The notes under the pieces were generated by a model. That model was given only the letters and a program-made list of their open reading frames with translations. It searched no databases and had not been told where the DNA came from. This document shows positions 18,978 to 28,931 of a stretch of 64,000 bases of DNA, piece after piece (within the stretch, counting starts at the first letter, position 1; each line of letters starts with the position of its first letter). This stretch comes from Turritopsis dohrnii (taxonomy: Eukaryota; Cnidaria; Hydrozoa; Anthoathecata; Oceaniidae). The stretch is from NCBI GenBank assembly GCA_027922465.2, contig BQMF02000010.1:1302001-1366000 (forward strand). Reading direction: 5' to 3'. Both the position numbers and the translations under genes were made by a program.

Positions 18978-20297
18978 TCACACTGACGTCGCGCACAAAA
19001 AAGAAATAATTTATGTGTGATCTTACATTGCTGACTGCCCAATCTCTTTCGCAGTTCACATCTACCATTTTGCGTGACAGACGGACAAACAAACAAACAA
19101 ACGGAGAATCGGCTAATAATATATAAACTAGCCGCCAAGGCGGCGTCGCTCGCCGCCCATGTCCACCTTCAGTATGCGTTGGGTTCACGAAAAATAAAAT
19201 TAAGGATTTACCAATAATAAGTGTGCCCATGTTGCAGAGCTCGAAAAACTGATCAAAAAAATGTATGGGATCCTTTTCCTATGGTCAACCGTTAGAGAGA
19301 TATCTTCGTTCAAACATTTTGATGACGTCACAGATCCGTCCCCCAAAAAATTTGGCCTAAATTTGAGTTCACCAAAACTAAAATTAAGGAATTTGCAATG
19401 ATAAGTGTGCCCATGTTGTGGAGCTCGAAAAACTGATCAAATAAATGTATGGGATCGTTTTCCTACGACCAACCATTTCGGAGATATCGTCGATCAAAAT
19501 TTTGATGACGTCATAGACCCGTCCCCCAAAAAAATTAGACCCAAATTTTTCGTCACTCTATCGCCTGTATTGCGGACCCCAAAAAACGTCAGTTATCCCT
19601 ATTGGTTACCGAGATAATTTTCCCTAAACGTCGCATTCGATTAGGGTCTCAATACAATGGTTTCACACTGACGTCGCACAAAATAAAATAAAATAATCAC
19701 TCTCACAACTCAATCTACCATTTTGCGTGACTTACAAACAAACAAATGCACAAACAAACAAACAGAGAATTGGCTATTAATATATAGACTAGCCGCCAAG
19801 GCGGCGTCGCTCGCCGCCCATGTTCAACTTGCGTTGTATCACCACCTGCTCCAAATAATTGCACTTAAAACCAGTGATAAGACTTCCTTTGCTGCTGGCT
19901 TTATCGCTTAATAAAGCTCGTTTGCACGTGAAGAGAAATACCTTTCTGGTGTTTCAAAACTTGAATGTTCTTAACTCAGCCGTTCATTGTCGCTGTCGCA
20001 TTTAAAATATCAGCAGACTTTCTTGCTTTACACAATGCATTCCGAACGTGGTTTTTATTTACGATTTTAAACCAATCAAAACGCAGAGAGAAATAACTTT
20101 TCAACTTATTATTAGCTTTTGTTTTACGCGATCTAATATGGGTGCTGTCAGAAGTAGGTGAAAAAATGGTTTATCTTAAAAAGATCACACGGGAGGAGAA
20201 AAAAATGCACGTGCTAAATGAATGAAGTGAATTAAAAAACGTTCGATCAGATTAAAATAGATTAAAAGAAATCGATTAAAAGAAATTAAGACAACTA
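18978..20297 (+). repeat. Continuation and further copies of the GCCGCC/TGACGTCA repeat
   Basis: The interrupted unit resumes at TCACACTGACGTCGCG (18,978). New units start at about 19,130 and 19,791 with TAGCCGCCAAGGCGGCGTCG. A partial internal duplication places two TGACGTCA palindromes at 19,323 and 19,506, each after ACTGATCAAA-type sequence. From 19,840 the second conserved block (CGCAGAGAGAAATAAC, AAAAAGATCACACGGGAGG) matches 14,490-14,640. Confidence 0.7.
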
Positions 20298-22178
20298 CAG
20301 TGTGTTTCAAAATGATTGCAACGGAAATTTTAAAGTTGTTTTTCTCAGTAAGTATATCGAATTTTGAAATAATTTTTACATCAATCGAAAGCCCTTTTTG
20401 AGATCTTTCGCCAAGTATATTTTTGTGAGAAATGAAAAAGTTGTTTTCGAGAAAACAAGGAAAATGTCTTGAAAAAATGTCATTAAATTTTTAATGGTCG
20501 ATTAAGACGTGAATGAAAAGAAACAAGTTATTCAAACGATGACGTTGATTTAGAAAGTAATTTAAGTTAAAGCTGTGTGTTAACGAGAAAATATTTATTT
20601 CATGGAAGAAAAATGATGCAAGCATTTGTCAGTGGTTAGAACATTCTTTTACTAAAAGCAATACAACATTTTCAAAAGTCATCAAAACGACGAAATTCAA
20701 TAAAACTGACGTTAGTTTCCTTCAACGTGTCGACCTCCATTGGCGATACATTCTCTGGCGCGGGTTTCCATGGCCCTGACTGCATTGACTATTGATTGAG
20801 GAGTTAAACTTCTTGCCTCATTTACAATTCTTAATCTTAACGTTGCAAGATCTTGCGGAGGCATAACAAAAACTTTTTGTTTAAGCCAGCCCCATAAAAA
20901 AAATTCACACGGTGTGAGATCTGGTGATCTTCCTGGCCATTCAACATTGTGTCCCATCGCAATTACCCTAGGACCAAATACTTCCCTTAGGCGATTTCTT
21001 ACTTGCCGAACTCTGTGCGCCGTTGCTCCATCTTGGATCCACCATAGCAAATTTTGCTGGTGTTGCAATGGAACGTTATAATTCCTTTGAAGTTGCGGAA
21101 AGACATTTGTATTCAGCATATTCAGGTAGGTTCTGCCGTTTACATTCCTGTCGAAGAAATAAGGACCCAATAAAGTTCCGTTTCCGCAAATTCCTGCCCA
21201 CACATGTAATTTTGCCCGACTGAAATTTACATCTAAATTTGCGTCCCGAGGAGCTTGACCTTTAGGAGCATACACACGAACATTCTGGCTCGAAACTTTT
21301 CCGTCCATTCCAAAACCCGCCTCGTCACCAACCACAAGGTTTGCCAGAAAGCGGTTATTCTGACAGGAATTTAAGAACCATTATGCATATCTCAAACGTC
21401 GAGAATAATCTATTTGTAAGAGAGTGTGACGTTTGTGCGTTTTGAATGGATGAAAACGTAGATCCAGGCGTGTGATACGATTGAAACCTGAAGCAGACAA
21501 AGCCAGATTATTTCGGCGACAAGTTGTTTGATTGTTGTTTTGGAGTTCCGCTCTTACTGCTTGGATATTTTGCGGTGTTCTCACTGATCTTCTCCTTCCA
21601 CTTTTGTCTTTGTGAAGATTTTTGGTAGTGCCATGTCTTAGAAACTTTTGCACATTTCTTGTAATTGTTGACTTTCTCGGTACATTTCGTCCTGGAAACT
21701 GACGAGCAAATTCAGCTAACACAACGTTGCAATTCTTTGTTTCAAGATAACGTTGCACTAAAAATGTGCGTTGCTTAACAGTTAGATGTGCCATGTTATG
21801 TTTATGTTACCAAATAATGTTCACGTTTCTTCATAGCTTTACTAAGAAACTACGCAATTTTCTCAAAAAATGTTATTTTTTAATATCAATCTGGGAGTCT
21901 CGGCGCAAAAATAAAATTTCTATGGATTTAGAGCTCTGAAACAATAAGCACGATGTAATTAAACGACGTGTTACTCGACCATTAAAAATTTAATGACATT
22001 TTTCCAAGACATTTTCCTTGTTTTCTCGAAAACCACTTTTTCATTTCTCACAAAAATATACTTGGCGAAAGATCTCAAAAGGGGCTTTCGATTGATGTAA
22101 AAATTATTTCAAAATTCGATATACTAACTGAGAAAAACAACTTTAAAATTTCCGTTGCAATCATTTTGAAACACACTG
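20298..22178 (-). mobile_element. Tc1/mariner-superfamily transposon with 204-bp inverted repeats
   Basis: 1,881 bp, TSD TA (20,296-20,297 and 22,179-22,180), termini CAGTGTGTTTCAAAATGATT. The inverted repeats are 204 bp each (20,298-20,501 and 21,975-22,178) with about four mismatches, far longer than the usual roughly 30 bp of simple Tc1 elements. The single transposase gene is on the minus strand and has one in-frame stop. The small divergence of the arms suggests a fairly recent insertion. Confidence 0.9.
20712..21794 (-). pseudogene. Tc1/mariner-type transposase with one nonsense codon
   Basis: ATG at 21,794 opens a 361-codon frame broken only by TAA at 21,381-21,383 (context LRYA-stop-WFLN; a CAA glutamine is the likely ancestor). 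The amino-terminal half has a DNA-binding region (MAHLTVKQRTFLVQRYLE, then PRKSTITRNVQKF) and an arginine-rich linker (SGRRRSVRTPQNIQ). The catalytic half has the first Asp in VVGDEAGFGM, the second in WWIQDGATAHR and the third in RSPDLTPCEFFLWG; I count 36 residues between the second and third. The product would cut and paste the element via TA sites. Apart from the stop, no frameshift is seen. Confidence 0.88.
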
Positions 22179-22185
22179 TATTAAG

Positions 22186-22771
22186 CATGGGCCACGGCGA
22201 CGGGGGGGCCAGGGGGGCCATGACCGAGTCATGCCAGCGACTATAACAGTGTGAATCACTCCTCTTTGCTTAGCACTCAGCAAGGGAGTAGGAATGATGT
22301 CAAGGATGGTTGTCCAGCTGAGCGGCTGCTGTTAATACAGCTTCCGTAGCCCAAATGGGGGCTTTAAATGCTCTAGGACCTCCTTCGCAGGACCCTCATT
22401 GATAGCAGTACCTTAAGGAACTGAAGAGGTTATCCTGTGTAAGCATTCGTAAATAGAATAGAATAGAATAGAACTAAAACATATATGATATGATATATCA
22501 CTGATAAGTAGCGTAAAGGTGTCAGAATGAGTTCGGAACTTTTACTGAAAAAGATCTTCAGTGACTTTTTATAGCTATACTTTAATCTCATTAGTTACAT
22601 TAGTGTGCTCTATTTAACAAGTAAAATGCGTTTTTCGAAAGCCTCTGAGTCGTTTTAAGGGCTTCTAGAACTCAAAATTTTCTCCGTCGCCCAACCATGG
22701 TGGGCGACAATGTTTTAGGAAATACTACAATTATTGGCCCCCCCACTTGAAACCACAAGCCGTGGCCCATG
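22186..22771. mobile_element. 586-bp inverted-repeat element, TSD TTAAG, with SINE/LINE-like insert
   Basis: Ends CATGGGCCACGGC and GCCGTGGCCCATG, with a second pairing of GGGGGGGCCA against TGGCCCCCCC further in. Flanked by TTAAG (22,181-22,185 and 22,772-22,776). TTAAGACAA also occurs just before the Tc1 element (20,287-20,295), so a longer 9-bp duplication is possible, with the Tc1 element landing later. Inside, 22,240-22,473 is GC-richer and ends in (TAGAA)n, like a SINE or LINE 3' end. No ORF. Confidence 0.6.
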
Positions 22772-22776
22772 TTAAG

Positions 22777-23290
22777 ACAAAAGCAAAAAAATATTTTGTT
22801 TCAGGATACTCTTATTTTACGTATCGGTGTTTAAACATTTTGATTGCTCGAAAAAAAGTTCATCCGTCTCAGACAGTCAGGAAAGCGTTAGGATATACTG
22901 GCAAACCGCACATGCTGCCACGTTCTGCCAATGCTGCTTTTTGGCCAAAATGTTTAATCAGTTAGTTTCTTTGTATTTAGTTGATGCATTGTTTTCAAAG
23001 CCAAGCCAACGTGGAATATAAAACTAACAATAATAATAAAAACAAAACGTTATTCCTATTAGTTCATCAGTCAAAAAAGTAACGTTCGATTGGGGGTTGC
23101 AATGTATTTGCTTCGAACTCACGTCGCACACAAAAAAAGAAATAATTTCGCTCACAACTCAATCTACCATTTTGCGTGACTTACAAACAAACAAACAAAC
23201 AAACAGACAGACGGAGAATCGGCTATTAATATATAGACTAGCCGCCAAGGCGGCGTCACTTGCCGCCTATGTCTACCTGCTCTGTATCAT
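22777..23290 (+). repeat. GCCGCC/TGACGTCA repeat, last copy
   Basis: Resumes with GCAAAAAAATATTTTGTTTC, matching 14,712, and ends with the ACTAGCCGCCAAGGCGG block at 23,238. The TGACGTCA portion is absent here. Confidence 0.65.
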
Positions 23291-23800
23291 TGTATCAATA
23301 AATGTGAAAAGATAGGATAGGAAGCTTGTCTTCAGCATGAATAATGATCATATGTTTACCATGACGAAATTGCCATACAGATTGTTCTGGAAAGAGACTA
23401 TTGAGTTGTTTAAGGGCAAATATTAGTGGCTTTTAGGTCTTATAGTTTTTAGCTATTTCCATATAGTAACTTCTACGTCACTTTGTAACTTCTTGGCGAA
23501 AATTGAGAGAAATCTATCTTTGACCATGTACATCTTCATTTCATAATAAGTTCAAAATAAGTCGTTTTGAACTATTAAGTTCCAATCCATCCTGATTAGT
23601 ATGGAGAATTTCTATCTGAACATCAGCTTGATAGTAGATATACGACCGTTATTATTTAATGATACATTTTTCTTGTTATCAATGTACACACAATAGTTGA
23701 TAAAATGTTTGCAACTTTGGGAAAATATATAGTCGCTTTTTGCAAAATCTTGTTTCTATTGGATTTGGAATATGTAAACAAAAGCTCTATTGTGATTTGT
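23291..23800. other. No gene recognised
   Basis: AT-rich; no ORF with family similarity and no repeat terminus identified. Confidence 0.3.
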
Positions 23801-24115
23801 TTACCTGGCAGATGTTTCCTTGATTTTTCGAAGAAAATTGTGCAGAGAGACTTGAGTATAGTCGGTGAAAGTATATTTTTTTGTGCAATGGCTATTAAAG
23901 CAGAAAAAAAAACAACAAAAAAAACAGGAACATTTATTGAGGAATGAAAAGAGCTTGTATTCTATAAGATCTGCAATGCGAAACTGGTTTAGGAGTGCAT
24001 TAAAAGCACTATATTTTTTCATTTGAATTGTTGACTTGTTTTGTTCTCTTTTTTTCGCCCTATTATTTTCTTCAACAATATTTGATGCTACTATAGCTAT
24101 TGAAGCTACTAACAT
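23801..24115 (-). pseudogene. PIF/Harbinger transposase, amino-terminal remnant
   Basis: From ATG 24,115 the frame reads ASIAIVASNIVEENNRAKKR, then MKKYSAFNALLNQFRIADL and IEYKLFSFL. This fits the Harbinger leader pattern (basic linker, G-A-x-N-x-L-x-x-ELR-x-x-D-x-x-x-Y-x-x-F-x-R-M). After about residue 60 the similarity stops in a phenylalanine/cysteine-rich out-of-family tail. No catalytic domain is visible, so this is a decayed start of a transposase. Confidence 0.45.
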
Positions 24116-24689
24116 ACCGTTGGGCGAGAATCATTTGTTCATCTCCATTTTTGAAAAAAATGAGCTCCAATTGTTTCAAGCTTTTCAGGATTATTCCGTT
24201 GTTTCTCCGTGAGCTTTCTCCAAAAAAAGAAACACAAGGGACAAAGTTTGAAGGAGTTCCTTCAAACGACAGTCTGATCTTTTTTTATCTCCTTTATCGT
24301 TATAACGCGTTAAAATTATTATGTGCTATCTCCAAAAGCCAAGCAAATACGGCTTATTCTATGTACAGGTTGATACGAGGTTATTGATTTGGCCTGAAAC
24401 CGCTGATAGATTATCCTCTAAATAGTGGAGATCGTTTGTTTTTATTGTATTTTCAAAATTGGGAACGTTATCGCTTATTTATCAATTATAAGATGCTGAT
24501 AAAGCCTTAAAAGTGCATTGAAATTCTGTGGTTTAAATTTAGTCACAAAAGGGAGATTAATCAATTAACAAAATAGCCAACCTTCACCCTAAAAAATTTA
24601 ACGCAATCTCTAAATATGCAGTTTTAAAATTTAAATTGCATAAAATGGTACCAAACTTATTTTTTTCCCTTAAAGCAGCATCATAGGAG
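24116..24689. other. No gene recognised
   Basis: AT-rich, between the Harbinger remnant and the promoter-like repeat; the only long frames lack family similarity. Confidence 0.3.
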
Positions 24690-24905
24690 GCATATAGGCA
24701 AACTTACGCATATTTGTTTCTCAAATTTCATTGGTGCATACGACAGCCGTCTCAATGGTGATTGGTGCAATCGTGATTGCTACGAAAGGGTGGTAATTTA
24801 GCCACCTTAACTTCAAAATAGCGATAGATTATTGGCTCGATTTTCGCCATGTCATGTGATTATTTTTTGAAATTTGCACGCTGGTCGCAAAATGGCCTCT
24901 CTTCA
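24690..24905 (+). repeat. Promoter-like repeat ahead of the Helentron, shared with the 40-43 kb tandem units
   Basis: Blocks ATTGGTGCATACGACAGCCG, TACGAAAGGGTGGTAATT, TATTGGCTCGATTTTCGCC, TGTGATTATTTTT and ATTTGCACGCTGGTCGCAAA also occur, in the same order and spacing, at about 40,197-40,380, 41,668-41,824 and 43,210-43,395. CCAAT-like (ATTGG) boxes recur two to three times per copy, and each copy ends at a potential initiator ATG or its mutated form (CAAAATGG). Promoter function is inferred from position and conservation only. Confidence 0.5.
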
Positions 24906-25028
24906 CGAGTCTCGTAGCAGCGTGCTGGTTTTGTAACGTCGCTGTGAATTAAAAACTTACAGATTTGTTTGAAAATCTTATCGGATTCAACTTGTTAGTG
25001 ATAAATATTTACTGCAAAAGGTACATTA

Positions 25029-26310
25029 TTGTATTTGGAACTTTTAAAGGCTGTATTTGGAAAGTTAACTCTATTCTCAAAATGGTTAGTATTGAGCAGT
25101 GGCGAGCTTCTTGTGGTTGCTTCTATACTCGTATTCAGAGAGGAGGGAGGTTTGGTTATACAAATTTTGTTGTTTTTCTGTGATATAGTTTGCCAACATT
25201 TCTTAGCTTATGTCTTTCTTTGCCTAATGATAATAGATCTTAGTTTTTTAACTTCAACTTCTTATTGATGGCAATGTGGAAAGTAATCCTGGACCCACAT
25301 ACAAGGTTGCCAAAGTAGTAAAAGCATCATTTCATCAGGGTAATGAAATGTTTGGTGCAAGTTCTGGTATGCAATGCACTTGTAATTCTTTGATCGGATT
25401 GTGCTGGTCCAAATTTAAAAACATGTGTTTTTGGAAGACTACTGATCTTGATTATGTTATGATAAAAGGTAATGAGTTATTTCAAAGTTTAAATCTGTTT
25501 CGTTATTTGTCTGTTGACGATTTACCTCATCAATTGGAAATTGAACATAAAAAATTTGCTGTATCATATGTGAAAAACGTGACAGCCGAAATGGATGCAA
25601 AGAACTACAATTTTTTAAAGCCATCTTACAATCGCTTATCTGGTAAAAGTAATGGCATGATTTTCTTTGTTAATCAAATGTCTTTCAGTATTACTTGGGA
25701 TACAAGGGCGTCTTTTGTATTTGACTCTCACAGTCGGAATGACATGGGTGTTACTGATGAAGATGGATCAGCAACTTTGTTGAAATTTTCAAGTACAATG
25801 CAACTTCAAAAGTATCTGACTGAAGTTCACTTGATTGATCGCAATACAGTGTTCTGTCAAATCCAATTTTTAAAGGTGGAAATGATAGAGTCTGGAAATA
25901 AAATAACTAAGAGTGGTGCTGCTAAGAAGCGAAAGCTTCTTTTATCAAAAGAACTTCAACCTGAAAATCATGAAATAACCTTACAACGTTGGCGTGATGA
26001 ACAGAATGCCACTAAGGGTAAAAATACAGATAAAAGAAAAGATCACCTTCAAAAATTATGTGAAGATGATGCTCTGAAAAAACGCTCTGGTGACCATATG
26101 AAAAAGTTAGAAAGTTTTCATTAAAGATACTTGTTAAATAAAGACACATTACATGAAAAATATTTGGAAAACAAGGATACCCCTCAACATATTGAAAAGC
26201 AAACATCTCTTCGTGAAAAATACTTGCAGAATATTGAAACAGACCAACACAAGGAAAAACTGGAATCAAGACGTAAATTGTCTAAAGAAAAATATGCGTC
26301 CACAGCATAA
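25029..26310 (+). pseudogene. Helentron 5' coding part: leader, 2A-like motif, protease-like domain
   Basis: 25,029-25,265 encodes a strongly hydrophobic segment (VIQILLFFCDIVCQHFLAYV, then FLCLMIIDLSFL). A frame change near 25,262 leads into LIDGNVESNPGPTY (25,261-25,302). This 2A-like motif has Asn where Asp is canonical in D-V/I-E-x-N-P-G-P. The following roughly 280 codons contain NGMIFFVNQMSFSITW and ASFVFDSHSRNDMG, then SATLLKF. That pattern, with a Phe-Asp-Ser-His-Ser core, resembles cysteine-protease-like domains (OTU or tegument-protease type) found in Helentrons and related ORFs; I infer this and cannot name the family. After TAA at 26,122 the frame continues through lysine-rich repeats (EKYLENKDTPQ, then EKYLQNIETDQ). 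No ATG is seen in frame. Confidence 0.7.
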
Positions 26311-28931
26311 AGAAATGTTAAAAAGTAAAAGGGAGGATTATGTTGCAGCTAAAAGAAATTTATTTGCCACTGCCAAAAAACGTATTCAATCATTCAAACA
26401 AATGATTAATGAAGGACCTTACTATATTTGTGTTTCATGTAATCGTTGTTTGTATAAGCGATCTGTTATCTTTTTTGATAGAAGTAAATATATTATTGAA
26501 ACTGATGATTTTAAATTTTCAATTGTTTTAAGTTTTGACAGTATGGCATATATCTGTATTACTTGTCACCGAAAGCTTTTGGCGAAAAAAATACCAACCC
26601 AAGGTGTTTGGAACAAACTGAAAATTTATGATTTACCGCAGCATCTAGTTGATATCAATCGTTTGGAAAAAGTTCTCATTTCGAAACGTATTCTATTCAA
26701 GAAAGTTGTGATAATGCCAAAAGGGAATTTTCCCGTAGTGAAAGGAGCAATTTGTAACGTATCAATAGATACTGAAAGTGTAATCAATGTTTTGCCAAGG
26801 CCTGCTGATAGTAATAGCTTATTGCTGAAACTAAAACGGAAATTGATGTATCATGAACATGTTTACTTTGAACCTGTTAGACCTGATATACTTGTGCAGG
26901 CTTTAGACTTTTTGAAACATAGTAATCATTTGTATAGTAATGTAATAGTTGATATGACTAATATTTCTGACGACATGTATAATTTTGATGATGCTGATGT
27001 GGATGAAGTAAGTGAAGTAAATGAATTAAGTGAAGCTGATGGAAATGATAATGAACCCTATGACAACCCATTAGATGAGCACCGAGCAGCTTCAAACGAA
27101 ACTGTCATGACACCGAAAATACCTATTGATGTTAATAATGATATGGTTACCATTGCCCCTGGTGAAGGATGTACAGCAATCCCTATATATGCTGATGAAT
27201 ATTGTAAGGAAATGGTATTTCCACATTTGTTTTTTTATGGCAAATTTGGATATAATGTTGAACGAACTGTTCCAATTAGTCCAGTTAAATATTTCAATCA
27301 ACGCTTATTAAATTACAGCCAAAAGTTTTCATCTGATACAGATTACATATTTTTTTCCAATTATGTAGTCCAGTCTACAAATCTCCACATTATTATCAAT
27401 GTTGCCATGAAAAAACTTTCTACTGGTAATGTTACGGCTGGTATGTTGTCTCAAAACTTTCACAAAACTGTCAGAAGTTTCATTGCAAATGATGAAGCGT
27501 TTAACTTTATGAACCAGATAAAGGGGACTCCAGCTTATTGGAAGCGATTCCTATTGGAAGTTCTAGCAATAGTAAAACAGCTTGATATTCCTACTTTTTT
27601 TATTACTCTATCATGTGCAGATTTACGTTGGCCAGAGTTACCTGCAATATTATCCAAAATCTATAAAATGAATCTTCAGGAAGATGAAATCCACAACATG
27701 AATTATGAAGATAAATGCCGAATTTTGAACATGAACCCAGTTTTCTTGGCTCGACATTTTCAATATCGTGTTGAAACATTCTTTAAAGAAATTTTTACAG
27801 CTACTTCTTTGGGGAAACTTAGCTACTACGTTATTCGTGTCGAATTTCAAGTAAGAGGAAGCCCACATGTACATATTTTCCTGTGGATCAAAGATCCTCC
27901 TGTTTTGACAGAAAACTCCAAAGATGAATGTATAAAGTTCGTTGATGAAATTGTTCGAGCAGATTTACCAGATCCTACACTTGAACCCGAATTGTTTGAA
28001 TTGGTAAAGACATATCAAGTTCATAATCATTCTAAAACTTGCAGGAAATATAAGAACAGTTCTTGTCGATTCAACTTTGGTCATTTCTTTACAGACCACA
28101 TTATTATTTCAAGTCCGTTACCAGTAGATATGGATGCTAACGAGAAAGAAAGTGTTCTGGAAGATAGAAAAATTTTGTTAGATAAAGTTAAAGAATATAT
28201 TGATGAGTTTCTGCAACCAAAAAAGCACAATGTAATGGATCCATTAAGAGATGACTATGAGAATCCCGGCACAATTGCTGAGATTTTGGATAAAATAGGC
28301 TTGACAGAAGAACAATATTATAGTGCGTTATCGATTTCAAAGGATGCAGACTATGAAATTCATTTATGTCGACCACCCAATTCTTGCTTTGTAAACAACT
28401 ACTTTATGGAAGGATTATCGGCTTGAGAAGCTAACATGGATATTCAACCTGTCTGCAACCATTACAAAGCCATTACCTACATGTGCAAATATCTTTCTAA
28501 ATCAGAAGACGAGTGCTCAAAAGCAATGAAGCAAGCTTTAGAGGAATCAAAATCACAAAACCTAAGTAAATTTGATCAGATGTTATCAATTGCCAAGGCC
28601 TACTCTTCCAGAAGAGAATGTTCTGTACAAGAAGCAGTATATCGTGTGATGCCCGAGTTGTGGTTGCGTAAGACATTTCCAAAAGTCATTTTTGCTAACA
28701 GTAATCTGCCTGAAAATAGATTTCAAATTTGCAAGTCTCGGGAAGAATTGGATGAATTGCCTGAGGATAGCAATGATATTTTCAAGACATATATGCTTGA
28801 CTGTTACCTTGACAGACCAGATAGCTCCTACAAAGGTGGAAAGTTTGCAATAGTTGATAACATGTGCTTTGCCGAATTTTTAGCATACTACTTTCTAGAA
28901 TCAAAGCCAAACGACTCAACTGTCAATGATA
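26285..28931 (+). pseudogene. Helentron Rep (HUH nuclease) domain
   Basis: The open frame from about 26,285 has paired Cys motifs (ICVSCNRC and ICITCHRK), the KGAICNVSIDTESV segment common before Rep domains, and an acidic linker. Helitron_like_N follows (PVKYFNQRLLNYSQKF, FFITLSCADLRWPEL). The HUH metal-binding motif is RGSPHVHIFLW (27,850-27,885), and the tyrosine region is CNHYKAITYMCKYLSK (28,453-28,500). This protein nicks and joins single strands during rolling-circle transposition. One TGA (28,424-28,426) replaces an expected Trp before EANMDIQPV. The frame continues to 28,931, where a transposon is inserted; it resumes in register at 31,690. The 26,153 ATG is probably not a real start. 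Confidence 0.88.

Noticed and set aside
18953..19138. Amino-terminal extension of the LINE ORF to 19,138.
   Set aside because: This stretch is host repeat present without the LINE elsewhere; the element border is at about 18,977 and the ATG at 18,952 matches the leader of the other LINE.
26153..28426. A separate host gene starting at ATG 26,153.
   Set aside because: The first roughly 45 codons are out of frame with the lysine-rich repeat read in the upstream frame; the rest is Helentron Rep.
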